A stretch of 64,000 nucleotides of DNA, from the NCBI GenBank assembly GCA_905178155.1, contig CAJINV010000003.1, forward strand, positions 10,411,732-10,475,731, in the 5' to 3' direction. The notes under the pieces were generated by a model that saw only the letters and a program-made list of their open reading frames with translations, searched no databases and was not told the origin of the DNA. Origin of the DNA: Amoebophrya sp. A120. Its lineage: Eukaryota; Sar; Dinophyceae; Syndiniales; Amoebophryaceae. The position numbers and the translations under genes were made by a program. This document shows positions 53,301 to 64,000 of this stretch, in pieces (the first letter of the stretch is position 1; the number at the start of each line of letters is the position of its first letter).

Positions 53301-55439
53301 AAATGGAGTGGAGGTAAACGTAAGCAGGCTCGTACCAGCAGAACTAGGGTTCTGAGCGCCACGTCTCGGAGCACGAGCGCTTCCGACACGGACAATTGTG
53401 CGTCTTCTGACAGCTGCGACAGCCACGATGAAGAAGGTCGCGCAGCATATTGCTATCATGGAGATGAAGAGCAAGAGGTGCAGCTGCGCCAACATTATCC
53501 TAGGAAACTGAGGGGAAAAGCAGAAGCACAAGTACATCAACCACGGCGCTTTGTCAATGGCGATCCACCCCCGGGTCGAAGTTTCGTCGGTTATGGGAAC
53601 GCTTTCGATTTTTACCGAAAAGGAAAATGTAAATGTGGATCAGACGAATTCGAGTCTGGACTCGGACGACACGCAGGCGCAGTACGCACGGCGCGGAGAG
53701 GGGCGCCCGCTGAAAAAGAGGGATCCTGTTCTTGGAGTAGGCTTTTCTTGTCCTGTTGTCGTCGCTGGAAAGATCAAAGTAATAGCCACAACCAGTTGCG
53801 CCATCAGCAAGCCCGCTATACGAATTGCGGACATATAGTTCCGGATGATTACCCTTTGCAGATCGAGGTGGAAAGATCCAACCTGGGGCTGTTTATCGCT
53901 GGCAAACCAGACTTCGATACCTTGCTCACGGTTACCACGGATTGGCAACGAACACGCATCCGACCTACATCTACTTTCCTGCAGGCTGCAGGAAGCGTAG
54001 AGGGGAGTAGACTGTCACATGGAAGACCGCATAAGCGTCTAACTGCCAGGAGCCGAGCAAGGAGTGTAACGCAGTGGCGGTGGCAGAGAGGTGCAGGAGA
54101 TACAGAGCCACATCGCGGCCAGCGCAAACATCAAGGAAGACTCTCCCCGCAGAACTCAGTTGGCGAGTCTTTTTACTTCACTTCGCCACTTCTGGCGAAC
54201 GAAACATACTACGATCACGTGATTGGTAAGAAACGGCAGGAGAACAACTGCAATAAGAATAAACGGCAGCAGAGCAACTGCACGTCAGGAAAAAAACCGA
54301 CCCTTCTCTCATCTGCAGATGACGACGTGAAGGCCTACGAAGCTCCAAAAAGGAACAGGAGGGGCCCTGTTGTTCCGCCAGAATGCAAGAATAATATGTA
54401 CTACCACGCTGTCCCTGTCGCGCAGTCGCAGTATAATTTCCGTCCTACCCCCCCTTCCTCGCTGAGGTCGCCCGACCAAGGGCGGTATGCTGAAGATCGG
54501 TCTGCACCATTTTCCAACAATCGCGAATCTGATTTGGCAAGACTGGAAGGAATCGGCGACCCCTTTTCCCGCGTGTCCCTCAATCTGCTCAAGCCGTACT
54601 CGATGGTGCGGCAAGGAAATGTGAGCTGGCTGATCTACTCTATCCTGGATTCTTGCGTCGATATGCTGATACCAATTGGTGAGGCCTTTGAGACGCAACT
54701 GGAGGTGACCTCCTTGCGGCTGTGCGCACTGGAGAATCGACTCCCAATCGTCGAGGTAAAGCGCCTGTTGTTGCTGCAGCGGCACTTAGACTGGTTTCAG
54801 AGTGAGCTGCGTCCCCTCAGTCGCGTGCTGCAGCAACTGATTCGGGAGGAGCAAGAGGGCGTAGCGGGATCGGATGGCGAGCTGCGGCGGTATTTGGAGG
54901 ACGTAGACGACCACCTGGCCGGATTTCTCATGCAACTGGCGGCCCAGAGCCGCCTGTGCACTAGTCTCAAACAGGAACACGAGACGTACCGAGAGAACAA
55001 GGAAAACTCCGTGCTTTTTTTGCTCACCCTGGTCACGGTAGCGTGTCTGCCGATGCAGGCCTGGGCCGACTACTTTGGAATGAACTTTCAGAATGCTGAA
55101 GGGAAGCAAGGAGATCCTTTGCTCGCACTCGGTGGCTACGTATCGACGAGGAGAAAAAGTTTGTCATGATTACCCATGCCCATGTGCAGTTTTGCAATAC
55201 AAAATTGTCGTGCTGATGCGTAAGAATGCACTTTACATCAAGGAAAAGCTATCTGTGATGCCACTAAAGTTGAAGTTGTTGTATTTCATGCAAAACCAGC
55301 GGAATCAATCTGATTCTGAATCAATTGCGACTGCGACGACCTTTTTTTTCTGTTTCCATATGAGGGCGTGCTCGTGTACTGGGTTCTCGTCTTTGTCTGC
55401 ACCGCGGGGCTTCTGCTCGTTGTCGGAACGCGCATGTAG
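47375..55439 (+). CDS. CorA-family Mg2+ transporter with N-terminal EF-hand
   Basis: Exon 1 (47,375-47,507) joins at a duplicated TTCC to exon 2 (47,751 to about 48,184), which carries an EF-hand loop DANDDGHLTKAE (residues 54-65) with standard Ca2+ ligands. Exon 3 (about 48,442-49,200) holds the CorA N-terminal domain: VRWISLSHAG, YNLHPLAVECALSLHEEP, KYGHKLHDL. After an intron of about 3.8 kb, exon 4 (about 53,060 to 55,120-55,165) continues with HWFVNVPLFRL, LGLFIAGKPDFDTLLTVTTDW, SWLIYSILDSCVDMLIPIGE, the long stalk helices, TM1 (VLFLLTLVTVACLPMQAW) and the hallmark FGMNF. The last exon (about 55,345-55,439) gives TM2 (VYWVLVFVCTAGLLLVV). CorA proteins form pentameric Mg2+ channels; the EF-hand suggests Ca2+ control, which is inference. 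Confidence 0.85.
47508..47750 (+). mobile_element. Introner-like intron 1 of the CorA gene
   Basis: 243 bp between two copies of TTCC (47,504-47,507 and 47,747-47,750). Its right part carries GCGATACTTTAATTGC (from 47,709), a version of the terminal motif seen at 12,847 and 24,937. Borders are AA...CC. Excision joins TTC C to GC TTG in frame into the EF-hand. Confidence 0.6.
49991..50010. repeat. Covarying palindrome, copy 4
   Basis: CGTGTCACGCGCGTGACACG, a perfect 20-base palindrome. Compared with copies 1-3 an A/T pair is replaced by C/G on both sides. Confidence 0.9.
50838..51372. repeat. Long inverted repeat with internal tandem units
   Basis: The left arm (about 50,850-51,050) carries repeats of TTCGCGCGATTTTCTTTTAC plus AAAAAAACCAAAAAAG. 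The right arm (about 51,155-51,370) is its mirror: GAAAATCGCGCGCAACTTTT and so on, ending GAAGGAAAAAAATGCAAACG. Central spacer about 100 bp. Arms of about 200 bp are imperfect. Confidence 0.9.
52673..52692. repeat. Covarying palindrome, copy 5
   Basis: CGTGTCACG-CG-TGTGACGCG, sharing the C/G pair of copy 4 and the T/G wobble position of copy 3. Preceded by CGCCAT and followed by AGCGG. Confidence 0.75.
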
Positions 55440-56298
55440 ATGGGAACTGGAACAAGGTAGAGACGAACTCCGCGACCGGTCAAGGCCCCATCATTTCGAT
55501 TGGTGGCACTGAGTCTAGCGACTTCGACTTTCGGCGCTTGTTGATTAATTTCTATTTCATTTTTATTCCTCATCGCGTTCGCGCTTGACGAGATTCGGAT
55601 TAAGAAGGAGAACTATTTTTTTTCCGGCGCCGACTGTTGGATGGACGGAGCTGCGGATTGGGGATGATCGCAGGTTTCTGTATAATCGGTTGCTGCCTTT
55701 CCTCCAGTTGTGGTGCTGGATGTGATTAGTATGAAAGCCACTGAAAAAGGTCTGTAACAAAAGGAAACAAGAAGAAGACGAGGAAAATAGAAATACTCCG
55801 ATGAGTATCAGAGTAGCTGATGTTCTTTGATGCGTCAATGTCAAATAGAAGTATGGCGCAGCTCCCCTTACTTTATTTGGTTTAATACAGATTTTCTGGT
55901 GCGTCAATCCATTCGCCCTGTCAAATATCGCTAATCCTAATTTTTTCACCCTTGCAATGACGAATGAGTCGTCCTTCAGCATCTATTTGTTCATCTTCTG
56001 ATGCTTACATACATCAAATGTTTTATATTTATCTTCCTTGCATGTAGCTGCACGTGACTTTTGGTTTTTTTTTCTGCTTCTTGGATTGTGTGTCGAGCAT
56101 TGGTTGGTTAACTCATCAGTCACAGCTTGCCGCGATGTGATCATCTTTTTGGGGCTCCCATGCGTATTGTCCTCCACGCTGTCGACCCACAAAAATCAAA
56201 AGAAAAATCAAAATGAGTGCAGGAGCACGCGATCGCCTCCCCCTACACTTGCAGTAAAATCAGTTCTTATACCATCCCAATACTAAGTTCGTACGCAA
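55440..56298. other. Intergenic region between CorA and GT29 genes
   Basis: A/T-rich with short frames. A 139-codon minus-strand frame at 55,563-55,982 contains a hydrophobic run but no domain or splice support. Nothing else seen. Confidence 0.4.
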
Positions 56299-59015
56299 AT
56301 GCAGGATCGTGATATTCAAGACATTGAGAATGGTGTGGAAAACAATGACGAATTGGCGTTCCGAGGAAGAAGGAGAAGCATCTTCGCGCGCTAGTAAGTC
56401 TTTCGAGCAAAGAAGAGCCCCATGGGCAGGCCGAGGGCAAACACGAATCGTCTATAATCCTAATCGGACGTCGTGTGGTCACTTTTTTCGCAGCTCAACA
56501 TGGTTGACCCGGCATGACCGGAGGGCGAGTGTCTATTTTCTTCACACATCCGTAGACTATGAGGCGTGGCGTGGACGTTGGAGACCTCCTGGATGCGAGA
56601 ATTATTTTAGGGTCAAGAAAAGACGAGACACGGTGGAGGGGACGGCGGGAAAGCGAAACAAGGACAGAGCTGAGCTACCTCTGGCATCGTCAGCAAGGTC
56701 GAGGAGAAGAGGAAATATTTTTTGGGATCTCCCTGAAATGGAGCCGTGGTTCTTACTTTTGTACTCTATATCTATAATCTTGTGGCTGGCGTTTCGGTTT
56801 CAGTTGGAAGCGCAGGCTGTATCACGACAGCAAGGGCTTTGCGTTTTCGCAGCGACGCCTCCGATACCCGCCACTTTCGCGGAACAAGAGCGGGAACAGC
56901 TCCCGGAGGTACAGAGGGCCGCTCTGTGTGAGCTGAAGAAGGCGATATGGGAGAAGAATCCGGAGTACCTCTTCTACACGCAGAAGGCATTTCCGGCGGC
57001 CGAGCAAGCGGACTTGAGCCGGCGCCCCTACGAGCTTTTTCGTCTCCTTCCAATCGACGTCCCGCCTGAGTTGGTTCCCCACCGGCAGCGGACGTGTGCT
57101 GTTGTCGGCTCCAGTGGCGTTCTTGCAAAGCATCAATTAGGAAAGCACATCGACGCACACGATGTCGTCCTGAGAGTGAACGGCGCCCCTGCCGGCAACC
57201 GCGATCACAGCCAGCATTTGTCTGCACGACCGGTAGCTACATCGGCTGCTGCAAGAAGGAGCACAGAGAAACCACTGTCCAAGGATGTAGAATTGGGTCC
57301 TCTAGAGGACAGCAGCACACAGGACGCGGGCGAGGTCTACTCGGAGCAACTCGCGTCTATTGCCGGCACGCGCACGGACATTCGCCTCGTGAACGGCTGG
57401 CACATCTCGGAAGCAAAGCCCTATGTGTATGGAGTAGAGTCCACGAAGATAGTGGACTGGCCGCGGAAAGAAGTGCATGGAGAGGAGATTCTCCACTGGC
57501 GCAATCGAGACACCGTCGGTGACATCTTGGTCGGTGTTCTCCCGACCTCGGTCTACAAAAACGGGTTCTACGAGGGCGCCGATTTTACAAAATTCTCGTA
57601 CTGGATGAAGTACCTGGGAATCCGTCGCAAGGACATGCGAGACTACGAGTTTGCGTCCGCCTTGGGGCATGTGCGGACGGACCGTACTGACGGGCAGGGT
57701 ACGGGGGGGCCCACCGATACTTTCTGGGAGAGTATGTTGCACCTTGACAAGTTCTCGTCCACACGGCAGCACTTGCTCATTCAGGCTCGCAAGCTGCTGG
57801 AGCGAGATGGGCGGGCGGAAATGAAGAAATCGCACGTATACCGAAAGTTGCAGCGTCTCCGGAAGAAGCTACGGCAGAACTTGAGCACCTGGATTGCGCT
57901 GGCGAAGGAGAGGCGGACTATGTTGATCGCACAAAATAGATTGAACGACACTTGGAGCGAGGAAGCGCTGGTCGGTCCCTGGCTTGACTTGGATAACATA
58001 GAAGAGTTCGAACGTGAGCGAATTGATGAGGAAACCGCAGCAGCCGGTCGTCTTCTCAAGGACGAAAATGAGGCTGAGCAAGACGATACTGACCAGCTCG
58101 TAGATCATATTCATACCCTGTCGTTGCCGAGAGACAATAGACACGGAATAAACAACGTCGACGTGACGAGTGCACGAGACAGCACCAGCAGCAAGATCAA
58201 AGCCACGGAAGCGGTAGATCCTTTAGCAGTGGAGTACGCCCGAGAATACACGGATCTCCAGCCAGACAGCTTGCCATATTACTTGCTCACGCCGAACTTG
58301 CTTACCGGACTACAAAAATTTTTGAACGACTTCAAGCCCTCTGGCCCCAGCACCGGGGCTCTGGGAATCGGGTTGGCTTTGCACCTCTGCAACACCGTAG
58401 ACCTCTACGGCTTCGAGTCCGGCGTCGACGGAATGCAGGAACCGACAGAAGTCAAAGCCCATTATTGGGACGAAGGTATGGATCCTCAGAGGCGCACCGA
58501 GATGCAACAAGCGCACCCGATTCTCAGCGAGGAAAAGCGATGGCAGCAGCTCCGTATTCCCCACCCAGATAACCTACCGGGACTCATGCGCATCCCGGGT
58601 CTTGGCAGATTGGACGCCGCCTCGGAGGACTGTGCGAAAGTATGACGTCTTTCTAATCGCGGCCACGCACCTGCTCCTCAGTACGTAGTACGACCACCAC
58701 CGCGTTTTTTCAGCTTTTGTTTGGACAACATCAACTCTGGGTGCGCGGCGGTTCCCAGAAGGGCACGTCGATCCCCTGAACGTGAACGCACACGAGGAAT
58801 ATCATGAGATCCAATAGAATACATTTACATTTTTCCCGAAGAGCGTCACGTAGTCGACATATCAGCTCCAGCTTGCGAGCGACCTCCAGATCGATTGCAG
58901 TTGCACACAAGGCCATTCTTGGCAAGCGCTCAGATCATCGATTTTCGAAGCGTCTCATCGCAGTGCTCGGCCAAAGGTAGGAGCAGATGTGACCATTCTC
59001 TGCAAGTTTTTTTAG
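56299..59015 (+). CDS. Sialyltransferase (glycosyltransferase family 29), type II membrane protein
   Basis: Exon 1 (56,299-56,393; MQDRDIQDIENGVENNDELA) splices by canonical GTAAGT...CAG to exon 2 (56,494-58,639), then exon 3 (58,713-58,804) and exon 4 (58,865-59,015); the sum is 828 in-frame codons. A single hydrophobic helix (EPWFLLLYSISIILWLAF, near residue 117) gives type II topology as usual for Golgi enzymes. The L-sialylmotif starts at Cys233 (CAVVGSSGVLAKHQLGKHID then AHDVVLRVNGAP); the S-motif is at 647 (PSGPSTGALGIGLALHLCNT then VDLYGFES); motif III is HYWD (His688). The usual L-to-S distance is exceeded by an insert of several hundred residues. The family transfers sialic acid or similar sugars from CMP donors; the donor here is unknown. 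A His near the end (NAHEEYQ) may serve as the VS-motif base. Confidence 0.88.
58805..58864 (+). mobile_element. 60-bp intron between ATATCA direct repeats
   Basis: ATATCA is at 58,799-58,804 and 58,859-58,864, exactly 60 bases apart. Removing one period turns ...EEYHEIQ-stop into a frame that continues EEYQLQLASDLQIDCSCTQG. Borders are TG...CA. It is short compared with the other elements and shows no long TIR. Confidence 0.5.
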
Positions 59016-60030
59016 TGTCCCGTAATGGTGAATTAAAAGTCTAGAAGAACTACGACCACGGCGCTGTTGGTTCTCACATTCACATAACAGGAGGTAGAGG
59101 TAGAGGCAGAGGTAGAGCAGTGCGGCGCAGAAGTGTACGAATTGTTTTATTGTTTGACTTCTTCCCGATTGTGGACCTGCACCTGCAGCAACATTCTAGA
59201 GAAGTTTTCAACAAGTATGACTAGAAATTGACTACCGTTGCTGGAGGAAGTAAAAGTGAGATTTTATTACTCGAGGAAGTTGAGCAGGAATTCACAAGTG
59301 GTCTGACAGGTGCGTCGTGCAGGCCGCACTAAGTATTTCCGCGGAAGATTGACGGGTTCTTGTTTCAGTTTCTGGTGATCGTATCTCCAGCTAGGTAAAT
59401 GGAAATGATTGAGATTGTATATATATGGTATGAAGATGAACATGCGTGAACGTCGAGAGACCCAGGAGCACGGGGCGCAGTGCAGACCATGTTTCTGCCG
59501 ATTTCGAGGTGTATACAAAGATAAAAATGCTTCGGGCAACGAACCCGACGGTGGCGAGAGTGCTTCACCTTTCCCAGAGCGTAAAAGCCTTCCAGCACTC
59601 TTAATCGAAATGCTGCGGCGATGAAGTCGACGGCACTATAATGATTACCCGAGTGAGAAATTCGTCCAACTGCTTAGAATATCTGTGGGGAGGCTCACGG
59701 GGTCGGGGTCAGCGTGCCTCTTCTCACGCCAGCTGTTTTGGAAAGCCAAGTGCAGACCACTCGTTTTTTTCCCATCACGTCATTCTACCTATTGGGTTTG
59801 CACCTGCCGCGACTTCAAGAGCTACTCACTCACTTAGAAAAAGTTATGCTGACGCATGGTGCTGCTGCAGCTGCTGCAGTAGATGTAGAAGTACGTCGAG
59901 GAGATTTACTAGATTTATTACTAGCTCCGAAGTAGATAGGCATAGGTCTAGTATTGCTGCCGGGGCGCGGTGCGTTTGGGCCTCGGGCTTTTGTGACGAG
60001 CAAAGAGCGCCAACAAAGATAAACACGCTG
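59016..60030. other. Intergenic region before glycerol kinase
   Basis: Short frames only, in conflicting phases (for example 59,267-59,624 on both strands, and 59,641-60,030 upstream of the chosen start). GGTAGAGGTAGAGGCAGAGG near 59,092 is a short simple repeat. No gene supported. Confidence 0.4.
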
Positions 60031-62804
<2,774 letters not shown>

Positions 62805-62889
62805 TGAAACAAGTGAACTGCAACTCCGCCTCCGGTCCCGCACATTTGCCATGCAACATGGCGATAAATAATATATAAATTCCATGGCT

Positions 62890-64000
62890 CGGAACCTCCC
62901 AATAGAATAGCTCACCGGAAAATTTTAGTTGATTTCACTGGGGAACGATTTTCGTTTCCGGGCACCTGACCGCGTCGGACACAGCTACATCGCCGGGCAA
63001 AGCGGTCCGACTACACCTGCGGAGAAGTTGACGTCCCACCTTTGGGCCGCCCAAAAGTGAAAGCTTGCTAAAGCTTCAGGTTGAAAAACTGAAACCTCGC
63101 TGAGAAGTTGCGGCAGTCGTAGTTTTGGTCGTTTGTCAAACAGTGAAACTTCACTGAGATTTCACTTTTTGAGCGCATTTTTTAAAAGATCTCATTTTGG
63201 GGCCACCCCGCCCAAGCGTGAGATTCCGGAAAAAGTGAAATCTCACTGAGATTTCACTTTCTGCACTGGAGCCCAGTGCGCCATGGAAAGTGAAATTTTT
63301 CAAAAAGTGAAACTCCACTGGAGTTTCACTTTTGGAAAGTGAAACTTTGGAAAAATAAAGTGAAATTTCACTGGAAAGCGAAGTTTTTCAAAAATTGAAG
63401 TTTCACTTTTTGAAGGTCTCATGTTTTAGCCTCCCAAAAGTGAAATTTTTCAGAAAGTGAAATTCCAGTGGAATTTCACTTTTCAAAAGTGAAATTTTGG
63501 AAAAAGTGAAACTCCAGTGGAATTTCACCCCATTTCCCAGTGGCGCACTGGGCCCCAGTGCCGCACTGGAGCCCAGTGCGCCACTGGGAAATGGGGTGAA
63601 ATTCCAGTGGAATTTCACTTTTTGAAAAATTTCACTTTTTGAAAAGTTTCACTTTTAAAAGTGAAATTCCACTGGAATTTCACCCCTTTCCCAGTGGCGC
63701 ACTGGGAAGTGGGTGAAATTCCAGTGGAATTTCACTTTTTGAAAAATTTTACTTTTTGAAAAATTTTACTTTTGGGAGGCTAAAACATGAGACCTTCAAA
63801 AAGTGAAATCTCACCGAGATTTCACTTTTTTTCAGTGCCGCACTGAACAAGGGGTGAAATCTCAGTGAGATTTCACTTTCAGAAAGTGAAACGTCACCGG
63901 GATTTCGCTTTTTTTCAGTGCCGCCCCGAAAAAGGAGTGAAATCTCACTGAGATTTCGCTGCGTTTTGAATTTCCAGTCGGGCTCCATCCTTCCCTCCCT
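62890..64000. repeat. Palindromic GTGAAATTTCACT array to window end
   Basis: From about 63,110 to the end, variants of AAAAGTGAAATTTCACTTTT, GTGAAATTCCACTGGAATTT and CCAGTGGCGCACTGGG recur in both orientations, so almost any two segments can pair. Minus-strand frames at 63,403-63,618 and 63,749-63,988 are repeat artefacts. It starts after the last glycerol kinase exon and presumably lies in its fourth intron. Confidence 0.9.

Noticed and set aside
55563-55982. 139-codon minus-strand frame with a hydrophobic run
   Set aside because: No domain, no start context, and A/T-rich low-complexity composition; likely chance.

Overview
The window looks like nuclear DNA of a protist with about 50% G+C, short exons, many introns and heavy repeat load. 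Every gene I can support reads on the + strand, and several reading frames rejoin only if introns without GT-AG borders are removed; those introns carry terminal inverted repeats (TIRs) and short flanking direct repeats. One-way gene order plus transposon-like non-canonical introns ('introners') is what has been reported for Amoebophrya-type syndinian dinoflagellates, so an Amoebophrya-like alveolate is my best guess (about 0.5). No bacterial operon signals, CRISPR, tRNA or rRNA genes were seen. Layout: 1-708 holds a dispersed GC-rich repeat and the last exon of an unknown gene. 1,690-10,940 is a repeat block: short GC repeats, a perfect 130-bp satellite (47 identical units), several minisatellites, and a second copy of the dispersed repeat. 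11,447-16,468 holds exons of one or two genes for Ser/Ala/Pro-rich proteins. 18,030-32,133 starts with a signal-peptide exon and continues as scattered exons, separated by GC-rich islands, that may form one cell-surface protein gene or several genes. 32,581-37,273 is a four-exon LCAT/phospholipase-A2-group-XV-like acyltransferase whose exons join in frame exactly. 38,344-40,086 is a conserved-looking charged coiled-coil protein. 41,800-43,994 encodes a cysteine-rich protein, overlapping the start of a SAM-dependent methyltransferase (to 45,710). 46,463-47,174 is a small putative membrane protein. 47,375-55,439 is a CorA-type magnesium transporter with an N-terminal EF-hand, split by a giant intron (about 3.8 kb) full of GC-rich islands and inverted repeats. 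56,299-59,015 is a family-29 sialyltransferase. 60,031 to beyond the window is glycerol kinase, cut off in an intron made of palindromic GTGAAATTTCACT-type repeats. How the genes relate: there is no operon. The recognisable products fit membrane lipid/glycerol metabolism (LCAT-like enzyme, glycerol kinase), ion transport (CorA) and secretory-pathway glycosylation (GT29), but nothing in the sequence links them functionally. The most unusual content is the intron system: TIR-bearing introns with target-site-like duplications (clearest at 24,831-24,974, 33,400-33,999, 34,499-36,539, 36,659-36,811 and 13,979-14,271), some sharing a terminal motif, and a second family of GC-rich intronic islands marked by a covarying palindrome.
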